This document shows positions 8,913-17,883 of a stretch of 64,000 bases of DNA, in pieces; position 1 is the first letter of the stretch; the number at the start of each line of letters is the position of its first letter. The stretch is from Iodobacter fluviatilis (GTDB lineage Bacteria; Pseudomonadota; Gammaproteobacteria; Burkholderiales; Chitinibacteraceae), in NCBI RefSeq assembly GCF_900451195.1, contig NZ_UGHR01000001.1:558001-622000 (forward strand), read 5' to 3'. The notes under the pieces are model-generated. The model had not been told where the DNA came from, did no database searches, and worked only from the letters and a program-made list of their open reading frames with translations. The position numbers and the translations under genes were made by a program.

Positions 8913-9512
8913 ATGTATCATACTCATTGCAGTGAATTTAATGATAAATATTATTTAGCAAAAATTTCTGCCTATGAACGAAGGCCAGATAATTGGGTGG
9001 CCCGGCTCACTGTTTTTCGGAAGGATTCAGAAGAGGTCGTTGGTGGTATTCAGTGCAATGGGCAAAGTTCTGATGACGCAATTTCCGTATTAAGAATGAA
9101 AGCGCAGGCATATTTTGAATCTCTGCCCAGGCCTCCCTATGAATGGGAACGTGTGACGTTAAGGCAGCTGCTTGTTGATTACAGGGAATTTAATAATAAG
9201 CTAACTCAAATCTTAGTTAGTTTAGAAAAATTAAGGGCCAAGGGTGATTTGTCAGATACAGAGCTTCACCGTTCATTTTGGTCCGCACGGGAACAGGCGA
9301 TTGAGGGCGGTGTTGTTTTTTCTCATCGATTAGCAACTCTGTCAGAAAAGGATTTAATTGACTTAATGACTTCTGATGAGCGTGTCTATCAAGATCAAAC
9401 TAATCCCTGGCATCTTGATGATATGGATGGAAGAACTGCACTGTTTAAGTTTATTACAAACCCATCAGAAAAAGTTGTTGCGGCACAGAAAGCTCATTTG
9501 CTCAGGTGGTGA
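8913..9512 (+). CDS. Hypothetical protein in AT-rich islet
   Basis: A soluble-looking protein of about 199 residues that I do not recognise. The N-terminal third has alternating strands (YYLAKISAYERR, WVARLTVFRK, EEVVGGIQCNG). The middle is helical (LRQLLVDYREFNNKLTQILVSLEKLRAKGDLS), and the C-terminal third is rich in acidic residues and tryptophan (TNPWHLDDMDGRTALFKF). The ATG at 8913 is preferred over a GTG at 8904 because GGA lies 5 bp upstream of the ATG. It precedes the pentapeptide gene by 35 bp in the same direction, so the two may form an operon. Confidence 0.65.
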   Translation: MYHTHCSEFNDKYYLAKISAYERRPDNWVARLTVFRKDSEEVVGGIQCNGQSSDDAISVLRMKAQAYFESLPRPPYEWERVTLRQLLVDYREFNNKLTQILVSLEKLRAKGDLSDTELHRSFWSAREQAIEGGVVFSHRLATLSEKDLIDLMTSDERVYQDQTNPWHLDDMDGRTALFKFITNPSEKVVAAQKAHLLRW

Positions 9513-9547
9513 AAGTGTTGTGTTCAATATAAATTGGGGAGAATATT

Positions 9548-10009
9548 TTGAATGGGTTTGAAGTTGAAGAAGGCCATGCAGGAATATGCCATGGGCCAAA
9601 GTTTAGCGGTGGTTGTCTGGATGATTGCAATTTAAGTGGCGGAAGTTTTATAAATGCAAATTTTGAAGGAGTTTGTCTGTTTCACAGCGATTTTTCTGAC
9701 GCAGATTTAAGCCAAGCTGAGTTTTATATGTGTCTGGCTTCAGGTGCTAATTTCTCAGCTGCTGTTTTAAAGAATGCAAAATTTATAGGGGGCAGTTTTG
9801 GGCAGGTTTGCTTTGCCAGTGCAGATCTTCGATCAGCCTCCTTCCTTAAAGATAATATGGGAGGATGTATAGACTTATGTGGTGCAAATTTTACTCATTC
9901 CCAATTGGATGGCGCCATTTTTGATGGTTGTTTTTACGATGAAAACACAATATTTCCAGCAGAATTTTTTCCAGAGTTTCAAATGGGATTGTTAAAAATA
10001 AATAATTAG
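9548..10009 (+). CDS. Pentapeptide-repeat protein
   Basis: From residue 17 to about 130 the sequence follows the A(D/N)LXX pentapeptide pattern (FSGGCLDDCNLSGGSFINAN, then further F/L-centred pentads such as SDADLSQAEF, SGANFSAAVLKNAKF, CGANFTHSQLDGAIF). This predicts a right-handed quadrilateral beta-helix of five to six turns. Such proteins range from DNA mimics that bind gyrase to scaffolds with unknown role. Cysteine is unusually frequent. The start is a TTG preceded by GGGGAGA with a 5-bp gap; the overlapping ATG four bases later is out of frame. It is probably co-transcribed with the preceding hypothetical gene. Confidence 0.85.
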   Translation: MNGFEVEEGHAGICHGPKFSGGCLDDCNLSGGSFINANFEGVCLFHSDFSDADLSQAEFYMCLASGANFSAAVLKNAKFIGGSFGQVCFASADLRSASFLKDNMGGCIDLCGANFTHSQLDGAIFDGCFYDENTIFPAEFFPEFQMGLLKINN

Positions 10010-10276
10010 CATTTATTGTCAACCGACTGTTTTTTTGTTTGGCTACACCAATTGGATGTTGGTGAATGATACCGTAAATGCAATAAAACAATATAACTAC
10101 GAAGCCTGTGGAGAAGCCTAAGTCAGTGGTGAAGTAAGCAGCAATTCCTACAAATAATAGCTGAGGTTAGAACATATTTAAATCCTAGTACGATTAAGAC
10201 TCCTATAGCCAAAGAAAGGAGATTTAAATTCACCCTGACCTTAGTTATTCCCGCAGCCGATGGGAGAGCTGTATCG

Positions 10277-10681
10277 ATGAAAATTGCAATGCTTGTGCTA
10301 ATTGTTTTGAGTTCGATATTTATAAGTGTTATATATTATTTTTTTAGTTTAGATTTGAGTGTTGTTAATCAATCCAAATACAGGTTGGATCGTGTGGATT
10401 GTAAGTCCAATAATGGAAAGAATTGGATTTTTAATAATATATTTTCAGGTGGCTCTCAAAGAAAGTTACTGTGGGTTAACCATGGCTCAGCCATCCAGTG
10501 TAAATTTAGTGTGCAAGGAAACGTCTCAGATCTGAACGTAGTGGTAGGTTATTTTGATGAAAATAAGGGTTCAATTTCTTTAGTGATAAAAGAAGAAAGC
10601 GGTGTTTGGGTAATGAACATTAATGAGTCTATAGGAAATAAAATAAAACGGAATGAGAAGGTAACAATATTGTTTCAGTGA
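10277..10681 (+). CDS. Small membrane-anchored hypothetical protein
   Basis: The 134-residue product has one N-terminal hydrophobic segment (about residues 3-25), which is either a signal anchor or an uncleaved signal peptide. The remaining ~108 residues should lie in the periplasm and appear beta-rich (YRLDRVDCKSN, KLLWVNHGSAIQCKFSV, LNVVVGYFDENKGSISLVIKE). Two cysteines about 40 residues apart could form a disulfide. I do not recognise the family. Base composition is strongly AT-rich, like the rest of this islet. The 267 bp upstream has no gene. Confidence 0.6.
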   Translation: MKIAMLVLIVLSSIFISVIYYFFSLDLSVVNQSKYRLDRVDCKSNNGKNWIFNNIFSGGSQRKLLWVNHGSAIQCKFSVQGNVSDLNVVVGYFDENKGSISLVIKEESGVWVMNINESIGNKIKRNEKVTILFQ

Positions 10682-10911
10682 AATTATGTAGCCTTATAGG
10701 GAAGGCTAGTTTTATCAATCCGAACTAAAGCCTGTCAAGCAGGCTATCTTTGTCAATTGTAACTTTGTTTGTGATGAATATCGAGTTTAGAGTTCATCAT
10801 TAAATATCTTTTTCCTTATTTGCTTGTTTTTTCTAATTATCGATTCCGCGTCACAACACTGTCACAGCGCTCGCTTAAATTGAGGCATCTTCTTTTTTAG
10901 CCGCCTATCCT

Positions 10912-12054
10912 ATGTCGCTGATTAAATTTTCTATTCTGACTACCGTTTCAGTATTTGCTGCTGCGCTGGGTTTAAGTGCATGCAGTAGTGATGATACTGA
11001 GGCCTTGCCTATTGTGACTCAGGCGGTGGCTAAGCCTCTTCCTGCGAAGCTGGTGATCGGCCATCGTGGTGCTTCGGCTTTGCGGCCGGAGCATACGATT
11101 GCGGGCTATACCAAGGCCATCGAGATTGGTGCAGATGTGATTGAGCCTGATTTGGTGAGCACCAAAGATGGCGTTTTGGTTGCGCGGCACGAGAATGAAA
11201 TTTCCGGTACGACCAATGTGGCGGATAAGGCGGAATTTGCCAGCCGCAAAGCCACCAAAATCATTGATGGCGTAAGTATCACAGGCTGGTTTACCGAAGA
11301 CTTTACTTTGGCCGAGCTTAAAACATTACGTGCCAAAGAGCGTATTCCGGCTAATCGCCCGGAAAATGCTAAATACGATGGGCAGTTTGAGATTCCTACT
11401 TTCCAGGAAGTCATGGATTTGGCTAAAGCCAAGACCAAAGAAACCGGCCGCACGATTGGCATTTACCCAGAAACAAAACACCCCAGCTATTTTAAATCGA
11501 TTAATCTGCCGCTTGAAAAACGCCTAGTGGATGCGCTTCATGCCAATGGCTATAAGGGCAAAACAGCGCCGGTGTTTATTCAGTCTTTTGAAGTGGCCAA
11601 TCTGAAAGAAATTCGTGCCTTAACTGATTTACCGATTGTTCAGCTTTTATCGGGCACGGGCCAGCCGGAGGATTTTCGCTTAGCAGGGGATAAACGCAGC
11701 TATGCGGATATCGCCACTGCTGCCGGGCTGAAAGAAGTTGCAACTTACGCAAATGGCATTGGCCCAACTAAAGACATGATTATTCCGCGGGACGCCAATA
11801 ATAATCTGGGCACACCGACTAGCTTGGTTAAAGATGCCCATGCCGCTAATTTAGTATTGCATCCTTATACATTCCGCCCGGAAAATCCTTTTTTACCGGC
11901 TAATTTACGCAAAGGCGATGTGAAATCACTGACCGAGCGTGGTGATCTGGCTGCCGAGCTGACTGTGTTTTTACAAGCGGGTATTGATGGCTTTTTTACT
12001 GATGATCCTGCGGTGGGGCGTGCGGCGCTTGATGCTTATTTGGGGAAAAAATAA
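10912..12054 (+). CDS. glpQ: Glycerophosphodiester phosphodiesterase (lipoprotein)
   Basis: This enzyme hydrolyses deacylated phospholipids (glycerophosphodiesters) to glycerol-3-phosphate and an alcohol. The N-terminus is a lipoprotein signal with lipobox LSAC (C24), so the mature protein should be anchored to a membrane on the periplasmic side. Catalytic signatures are intact: HRGASALRPEHT with H51 and R52, the metal ligands E78 and D80 (IEPDLVSTKDG) and H93 (ARHENEI). Length (380) fits periplasmic GlpQ with its extra insert. The serine at position +2 after the cysteine suggests outer-membrane sorting. It stands alone and is followed by a terminator. Confidence 0.94.
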   Translation: MSLIKFSILTTVSVFAAALGLSACSSDDTEALPIVTQAVAKPLPAKLVIGHRGASALRPEHTIAGYTKAIEIGADVIEPDLVSTKDGVLVARHENEISGTTNVADKAEFASRKATKIIDGVSITGWFTEDFTLAELKTLRAKERIPANRPENAKYDGQFEIPTFQEVMDLAKAKTKETGRTIGIYPETKHPSYFKSINLPLEKRLVDALHANGYKGKTAPVFIQSFEVANLKEIRALTDLPIVQLLSGTGQPEDFRLAGDKRSYADIATAAGLKEVATYANGIGPTKDMIIPRDANNNLGTPTSLVKDAHAANLVLHPYTFRPENPFLPANLRKGDVKSLTERGDLAAELTVFLQAGIDGFFTDDPAVGRAALDAYLGKK

Positions 12055-12152
12055 ATCGAATCAGCTTCGGATTTATTGGGTTAAATAGATTCGGAGCTGC
12101 TTGATTAAATCTGCTGCCTAGCTGTGCTAATAGCTGGTCTGGTTTAATAATG

Positions 12153-12183
12153 AAAGGCAACACCAAAAGGTGTTGCCTTTTTG
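12153..12183 (+). terminator. Rho-independent terminator after glpQ
   Basis: Perfect inverted arms AAAGGCAACACC / GGTGTTGCCTTT around a 4-base AAAA loop, followed by further T residues. Confidence 0.92.
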
Positions 12184-12310
12184 TATTTAAACATAAATTC
12201 AAGGCACTATTACAGCGGTGCAGGCGGCTTTCTTCTATTTTATTGCAATGACCTGAACTCAATTTTTACATTACAATGCTTCAGTGCTAATGCCGGGCTG
12301 GGAGTATTAA

Positions 12311-12781
12311 ATGTTTCGTGCTATTTTTCTGAGTTTATGCTTGATGCTGTTTGCTTATCCGGCTATTGCAAAAAACGATAAAATTATTCTTACAGTTCGC
12401 GGTAAAAGCAGCTCTGATATTCAATTTGATGCTGCTCGTCTTGAGCAGATGCCCCAAGTTAGGATGACGGTACAAACGCCCTGGTATCCTAATCCGCAGA
12501 CTTTTGAAGGCCCCTTGCTTCGTGATGTATTAAAGCTGGCCGGTATTGAGGGCGGCAATGTTAAAATAAAGGCCCTGAATGATTATGCGATTAGTTTTCC
12601 AGTTAGCGATGCACTGCAATACGATGTTATTCTGGCGCGTAAGCATAATGGCAAAGTGATGTCTTTACGTGAAAAAGGCCCGTTGTTTTTAATGTATCCA
12701 TTTCATAAGCATAAAGAATTGATTAAAACTCAATATTTCCGCCTTTGCAGCTGGCAGCTGAACAGCATCACGGCAGAATAA
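12311..12781 (+). CDS. Small periplasmic SUOX-fold (molybdopterin-oxidoreductase-like) protein, copy 1
   Basis: A signal peptide (ends PAIA) precedes about 135 mature residues that resemble the small stand-alone form of the oxidoreductase molybdopterin-binding domain. Motifs shared with the paralogue at 45161 are QTPWYP, FEGPLLRDVLKLAG, LNDYAISFPVSD, YDVILARKHNGK and EKGPLFLMYPF. No cysteine is found in the position expected to bind molybdopterin; the single mature cysteine (near residue 146) is not conserved in the paralogue. It may be a ligand-binding partner and not an enzyme. GGAG lies 6 bp before the ATG. The stop is 4 bp before the next gene, a hybrid histidine kinase, so the two are co-translated and probably work together. 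Confidence 0.82.
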   Translation: MFRAIFLSLCLMLFAYPAIAKNDKIILTVRGKSSSDIQFDAARLEQMPQVRMTVQTPWYPNPQTFEGPLLRDVLKLAGIEGGNVKIKALNDYAISFPVSDALQYDVILARKHNGKVMSLREKGPLFLMYPFHKHKELIKTQYFRLCSWQLNSITAE

Positions 12782-12785
12782 TACA

Positions 12786-14903
12786 ATGACACGATTCAAA
12801 AGAATATTAAGCATTATTTGCATAATATTAATCGCCAATTTTAGCCTGATTGTTCATTTTGAATTAGAGCAAAAAAGGGAGCTTGACCGTGCCAATCAAT
12901 TTGGCATGGATAATCAGCTATGGCAGTTTTTTCAGCTGAGCAATGAGTATTATCGCCTGCGTGAAGTAGTGGCTTATGGCCGGCGTGATCAGCTAGATAA
13001 AGTTAATTTGCGCTTTGATATTTACTACAGCCGGATTGACAGCTTTGCTAAAAATGAAATTGAAGCTTCTGCACTTTTTAAAGATAAGAAACTGCAGCTC
13101 AGGCTGCTGATGCCTTTGGTTCAGTATATTCATGATAGTGAAAAGCAATTAAGCCTGGGCTTTACTTCGGAAAAAGAATGGGTGAAATTTCAAAAAGAAA
13201 CAAAATTGCAGCAGGATGCGGTTAATAATTTAGTGCAGGAGGCTCGCACTCAGGATGCGCTGGCCGTTGATGAATACAGAAAAAATATTACCCACTGGGG
13301 TGAGCTGCGTATTTTATTGGCAACGACTCAAATTTTATTCTTAATCTTTTGTGCTGCATTCGGGCTTTATGCGCTATGGCGATCAGAGCAAAATCGTAAA
13401 AAGCTTGCCGAGCTGGCTGAAACATTGCAAGAAGCAAGGCAGCAGGCCGAAATTGCCAATGCCACAAAGAGCCGTTTTTTAGCCCATATCAGCCATGAAA
13501 TTCGTACCCCATTAACGTCTATTTTAGGCTATGCCGATCGGTTATTGCGTAATAAAAACATGGGCGAAGAGGAAAAAAAAGAAATTGGTTATATTGCAAA
13601 CAGTGGTAATCATTTATTAAGTTTGCTTAATAATGTTCTGGATTTATCTAAATCTGAACACAATAAGGTTTTGCTGATTATTGAAACAATTAATCTGAAT
13701 CAGTTGAAGAATGAATTAGAAGTCATGTTTGATATGATGGCTAAAGAAAAAGGAGTAGGTTTTAAAGTTATTTTAAGTGAAGGTCTGCCCGAAAATTTGA
13801 GCCTGGATGCGGGTAAACTACGGCAGATCCTTATTAATTTATTGGGTAACAGCCTTAAATTTACTCAATATGGAGCGATTACTTTAACGTTATCGGGCGA
13901 GTTGCTTTCTCATTGCTATCGTTTAAATGCCGTGGTGGCCGATACGGGGTGTGGCATTAAACAAGAAGATCATCCGCGTATTTTTTCACCTTTTGAGCAA
14001 AGCAAAGAAGGGCAGCTGGCTGGCGGCACAGGCTTAGGCTTATCTTTAAGCCGGGATTATGCAAGGCTGATGCAGGGGGATATTACTTTTAGCAGTGAGG
14101 AAGGAAAAGGTAGCGAGTTTTGTGTCTTTATTGAATCACAAATTGTATTTGCTTCTTCAGCGCCAGCTCGTATTTTTCAGCCTCAGCAGCAAGCGTTATG
14201 CGGGCATACCATTTTGGTGGTAGAAGATGAAACCATTAACCGGGAAATGATATGCGGTATTTTGCAGGATTTTGGAGCCCGTGCATTGCAAGCAGGTAAT
14301 GGGCTGGAGGCTATTTTGCAAGTAAGCCAGCACCCGGAAATTGACAGCATTATTATGGATTACCAAATGCCGGAAATGGATGGCATGACTGCTGCGGGTA
14401 TTTTGCGCGAACAAAAATGGAAAAAACCCATTTATCTGGTTTCTGCCAGCCCGATAGAAGAGTTGCAGCATGCGGCGGGTTTTAGCGCATTCAGCGGGCA
14501 TTTAAGAAAACCATTCAGGATTGATGAACTTATTCGCTTATTGAGTAAGCGTTATAAATCTATTTTAAATTCTAAGCAGGTCTTGTTAGACCACCATGCG
14601 GCAATGGCGTCATTGGGATTTAAATCAGACCGGTACTTAGCCTTAAGCCACAAGGGCTTAAACAGAATTGCAGAATTAGAAGAGCTGTATAAAAAAGCAA
14701 TTGGGCAGCGGGAGCACAGCGAGGCCGCCCGCTATGCACACAGCGCCAAAGGGATTGCCTTGCAAATTGGCGCAGAAACGCTGGGCCAATATTGGGCCTC
14801 GCTTGAAGCATCGCCAGAACATAGTGCCTTGAATAAGCTAAGTCAGCTGCGTGTTGCCACGTTTAATGAGCTGGAAAAGCTGCAGGCAATCCATGCCAGC
14901 TAG
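12786..14903 (+). CDS. Hybrid sensor histidine kinase with receiver and Hpt domains
   Basis: A 705-residue inner-membrane sensor kinase. Transmembrane helices at about 7-26 and 176-198 flank a ~150-residue helical periplasmic sensor region. A coiled coil (200-228) leads to the HisKA domain with H-box SHEIRTP (phospho-acceptor H237), then an HATPase domain (NLLGNSLKFT, GCGIKQEDHPRIFSPFEQS, GGTGLGLSLS). A receiver domain follows with VVEDETINRE and acceptor D525 (IIMDYQMPEMDG), then a C-terminal Hpt-like segment with H652 (AHSAKG). All phosphorelay residues are present. It lies 4 bp downstream of the SUOX-fold protein, which may act as its periplasmic input partner. No DNA-binding regulator is adjacent. 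Confidence 0.93.
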   Translation: MTRFKRILSIICIILIANFSLIVHFELEQKRELDRANQFGMDNQLWQFFQLSNEYYRLREVVAYGRRDQLDKVNLRFDIYYSRIDSFAKNEIEASALFKDKKLQLRLLMPLVQYIHDSEKQLSLGFTSEKEWVKFQKETKLQQDAVNNLVQEARTQDALAVDEYRKNITHWGELRILLATTQILFLIFCAAFGLYALWRSEQNRKKLAELAETLQEARQQAEIANATKSRFLAHISHEIRTPLTSILGYADRLLRNKNMGEEEKKEIGYIANSGNHLLSLLNNVLDLSKSEHNKVLLIIETINLNQLKNELEVMFDMMAKEKGVGFKVILSEGLPENLSLDAGKLRQILINLLGNSLKFTQYGAITLTLSGELLSHCYRLNAVVADTGCGIKQEDHPRIFSPFEQSKEGQLAGGTGLGLSLSRDYARLMQGDITFSSEEGKGSEFCVFIESQIVFASSAPARIFQPQQQALCGHTILVVEDETINREMICGILQDFGARALQAGNGLEAILQVSQHPEIDSIIMDYQMPEMDGMTAAGILREQKWKKPIYLVSASPIEELQHAAGFSAFSGHLRKPFRIDELIRLLSKRYKSILNSKQVLLDHHAAMASLGFKSDRYLALSHKGLNRIAELEELYKKAIGQREHSEAARYAHSAKGIALQIGAETLGQYWASLEASPEHSALNKLSQLRVATFNELEKLQAIHAS

Positions 14904-14985
14904 CCGCCTGTAGGGCTTAAGACTGTCCTACTGCGAAAATACCGGATGTTTTCTCGCTACGGACGCTCAAATCCGACAGGTTGCT
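14902..14985. repeat. Internally deleted copy of the ~165-bp palindromic repeat
   Basis: The ends match those of the full copies at 26316-26480 and 45675-45838 (GCCTGTAGGGCTTAAGACTG at the left, CGGACGCTCAAATCCGACAG near the right), but the central ~80 bp is missing. The left end overlaps the last two bases of the histidine kinase stop codon, so insertion occurred exactly at the gene's end or supplied its stop. Confidence 0.85.
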
Positions 14986-14995
14986 CGCCTGCGCT

Positions 14996-15238
14996 TTATG
15001 CTAATACGAAGTTTTGCTCTGCAGGAGAGAGTTTCTCGCTGGCAAGCAGCATAAAGTGGCTGTTTTGCAGGGCCTGAATAACCGCCAGATCTGTGTCGTC
15101 AATCGGCCATTTTTGCCCGCGCTCTAAGATCACATCGTGGCCATCATGGCTGAGCCATAGCTGGCCAGCAGCGCAGTGAATCCATGATTTTGCGCGGATA
15201 GAAAATACTTCGGCGGTTTTAAGATGAGTGATTTGCAT
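14996..15238 (-). CDS. DUF2917 family protein
   Basis: An 80-residue protein resembling the DUF2917 family, found mainly in betaproteobacteria, with a cupin-like pattern: WIHCAAGQLWLSHDGHDVILERGQKWPI. Function is unknown; members often lie near regulators. The start at 15238 is chosen because GAGGG lies 6 bp upstream. An in-frame ATG 18 bp earlier lacks such a site. The gene is isolated on the minus strand, convergent with the histidine kinase. Confidence 0.78.
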   Translation of the reverse strand: MQITHLKTAEVFSIRAKSWIHCAAGQLWLSHDGHDVILERGQKWPIDDTDLAVIQALQNSHFMLLASEKLSPAEQNFVLA

Positions 15239-15447
15239 GATGCCCTCGACGTTCATCGGATTACACCACTATACGAGGGCTGCTGATTTGCGTTTAGTCA
15301 CAAACTGACGCTAATTTAATCGTACATATTGGCAATTTATGCAATTGTAATGCTGAGATTGAGGTGCTTCTGTGTGTGTTATCGCTGTCTTTTTCTTCGG
15401 CATATTCTTTCTTTCATTTCTGTTATGTAATTCCCCCGCCACTCTCC

Positions 15448-16215
15448 TTATTTAAAAAATGCATTCGGTGCCACGCCAAACTGGCGTTTAAACATGGCGC
15501 TAAAGGCGCTTGGGCTGGCATAGCCAGAATCGAGGGCGATATCAATCACGCGCTCTCCACTGGCGAGGCGCTCCAGCGCTTTTAATAATCTGGCTTGCCG
15601 TCGCCATTCGCCAAAAGTCATGCCGGTGGTTTTATTAAAGCGGCGCTGCAGTGTTCTGGCATCTACGCCCATTTTTAACGCCCAATCACTGCTGCTGCGA
15701 ATATCATCCGGCGAGCTGAGCAGCTCGTCGCAAATCTGGCGCAGGGCTTTGTCTTCCGGCATGGGCAGCACCATGGGCAGGGTGGGGATGCTGATGATTT
15801 CGTCGAGCAGCAGCCGGATAATGCGGCCTTCGCGGCTGTCGTCCGGATAAGCTTGATCAAAGTTCACTGCGGCCAGAATCAGCTCGCGCAGCAGCGGGGT
15901 GATCGCCAGCACGCAGCAGGGCAGATTGGGCAGGGCATCGGGGTGGATGTACACCGTACGCATTTCTACAAAAGCCAGCATATATACTTCATGCCATACG
16001 CCGGCCGGCAGCCAGATGCCCCGGTTGGGCGGCACGATCCACTGCCCGTAAGGCGTAATCACCCGCATCACACCACTGATGCCGTACAGCAATTGCGCCA
16101 CTTCGTGCTGATGGCGAATGGTACTGCTGCCCGACTCGCGCTCGCCGGCTTTGCCTATCAGTAGTGCATTGCCCAATTCGCGCGGCGGCCCTAAGTTTTC
16201 TATTCTTGGCGTCAT
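15448..16215 (-). CDS. AraC-family transcriptional regulator with cupin sensor domain
   Basis: A 255-residue regulator. The N-terminal ~110 residues form an AraC-type cupin (HQHEVAQLLYGISGVMRV, PPNRGIWLPAGVWHEVYML), and the C-terminus carries two helix-turn-helix motifs (WALKMGVDARTLQRRF and VIDIALDSGYASPSAFSAMF). This layout resembles NimR/YdeC-type regulators that control a divergent exporter. It is divergent from the MFS exporter gene, with 92 bp between starts, which suggests it controls that gene and itself. Effector unknown. Confidence 0.9.
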   Translation of the reverse strand: MTPRIENLGPPRELGNALLIGKAGERESGSSTIRHQHEVAQLLYGISGVMRVITPYGQWIVPPNRGIWLPAGVWHEVYMLAFVEMRTVYIHPDALPNLPCCVLAITPLLRELILAAVNFDQAYPDDSREGRIIRLLLDEIISIPTLPMVLPMPEDKALRQICDELLSSPDDIRSSSDWALKMGVDARTLQRRFNKTTGMTFGEWRRQARLLKALERLASGERVIDIALDSGYASPSAFSAMFKRQFGVAPNAFFK

Positions 16216-16307
16216 GTCGTTTTCACTATAGTTGCTGCCTTATCTGCGTAAGACAGGCGTGATGAATGACCTTAACATGCATCCATAAAACAACAAAGGT
16301 AAACGTC

Positions 16308-17504
16308 ATGACCACGGCAATGATGGGGATCAAGCCTGCAATCGGGGCCACGCGCTATCGCGTGCTGGCGGCAATCAGCAGCGCGCATTTTTTAAATGAT
16401 ATGTTGCAATCCTTAATTCTGGCGCTGTATCCCTTGCTAAAAGGCAGCTATCACCTCAGCTTCACCCAGATTGGTTTACTGACGCTTACCTACCAGATTA
16501 CGGCGTCGATTTTGCAGCCGCTGGTGGGTAGCTTTACCGATAAGCATCCGCAGAAATTTGCGCTGGTGCTGGGAATGGGCTTTTCAATGTGCGGGCTGTT
16601 ATTGCTCTCGCAAGCGTCCACTTTTGGGCTATTGCTTTTGGCGGCAGGGCTGACCGGCACCGGCTCGGCGATTTTCCACCCAGAATCGTCCCGCGTAGCT
16701 AGGCTGGCTTCGGGCGGCAAACATGGTTTGGCGCAGTCTATTTTTCAGGTGGGGGGCAACGCGGGCAGTGCTTGCGGGCCTTTGTTGGCCGCTTTGATTG
16801 TGATTCCGCTGGGGCAGGGCAGTCTGGCGTGGTTTTCACCTGCGGCCCTGTTGGCCATGGCCGTGCTTTGGCAGATCAGCATCTGGAAAGCGCATCAGCA
16901 AAAAAATGCCGGCAGCAAAGCGCATCTTGTAATTCAGCCCTTGCCACAGCGCCAGACGCTCTGCGCGATGGCGGTGCTGATTGCCTTGGTGTTTACCAAG
17001 TATATTTATATGTCCAGCTTTCATAGCTATTACACATTTTATCTGATCGAGCGTTTTGCCCTCAGCGCGCAAGCGGCGCAGCTGATGTTGTTTATCTTCT
17101 TATTTGGCGTGGCCCTAGGGACGATTCTGGGCGGGCCGATTGGTGATCGGATAGGCCGCAAGCGGGTGATCTGGTTTTCTATTTTAGGCTCGGCACCGTT
17201 CTCTATGGCGCTGCCCTATATGGATTTAAACGGCACGATTGCGCTGAGTTTTGTGATTGGTGTGGTGATGTCGTCGGCGTTTTCGGCGATTTTAGTGCTG
17301 GCGCAAGAGCTGCTGCCCGGAAGAGTGGGCATGGTATCGGGCCTGTTTTTTGGGCTGGCTTTTGGTGTGGCGGGGATAGGTGCTGCGGTGATAGGCAGTT
17401 TTGCAGATCAATACGGGATTGCCAGCGTTTACCACTTTACGGCGTTCTTGCCACTCGGGGGGATGATTGCATTGTTTTTACCTGATATGAAAAAGGCACA
17501 TTAA
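16308..17504 (+). CDS. MFS exporter, fosmidomycin-resistance (Fsr) type
   Basis: A 12-helix major facilitator protein of about 398 residues. The opening HFLNDMLQSLILALYPLLKGSYHLSFTQIGLLTL and GTGSAIFHPESSRVARLASG are typical of the Fsr subgroup, which exports fosmidomycin and other small molecules. The MFS motif between helices (GGPIGDRIGRKRVIWFS) is intact. The start at 16308 is chosen because AAAGG lies upstream at suitable spacing; an in-frame ATG at 16266 would overlap the intergenic promoter region. Probably controlled by the divergent AraC regulator. Natural substrate unknown. Confidence 0.9.
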   Translation: MTTAMMGIKPAIGATRYRVLAAISSAHFLNDMLQSLILALYPLLKGSYHLSFTQIGLLTLTYQITASILQPLVGSFTDKHPQKFALVLGMGFSMCGLLLLSQASTFGLLLLAAGLTGTGSAIFHPESSRVARLASGGKHGLAQSIFQVGGNAGSACGPLLAALIVIPLGQGSLAWFSPAALLAMAVLWQISIWKAHQQKNAGSKAHLVIQPLPQRQTLCAMAVLIALVFTKYIYMSSFHSYYTFYLIERFALSAQAAQLMLFIFLFGVALGTILGGPIGDRIGRKRVIWFSILGSAPFSMALPYMDLNGTIALSFVIGVVMSSAFSAILVLAQELLPGRVGMVSGLFFGLAFGVAGIGAAVIGSFADQYGIASVYHFTAFLPLGGMIALFLPDMKKAH

Positions 17505-17883
17505 GCAGGGGGGATGCTGCTGCCGTTCGGGCAGAAAAAAAGCATTTCCCCCTTCTGTTTTTAAAAAGGCAGAGTGTTGTTTTGTAAGGTTTGATCCGCA
17601 TGATTTGTGACGTAGTGTTCGGCATTTTGTGGTTTTAAATTTTAATTTTTGATTGTTTTTTAATATAAAAAACTAAAATATTTTTATATTTTAGGATAAA
17701 ACCCATTTGCATACAGCTTTCACCAGATTGCACTCATAAGTGATTACTGTAATATCCCGCCCCTTTTATTGCACTGGTTTGAGCGTGTTTAAAACACATC
17801 GCCAGCCCGCGAATTTTAGTTGATCGCTGTGTATCTTCTGCTGAGCTGGCAGCAAGCTGCAGGCTATAAATGGGATTGGGAAT
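17505..17883. other. Intergenic region upstream of APC permease
   Basis: No gene is visible. The first third holds a weak hairpin after the MFS gene. The middle (about 17630-17700) is strongly AT-rich with a palindromic block (AAATATTTTTATATTTTA), consistent with a promoter or operator for the permease. Confidence 0.5.
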
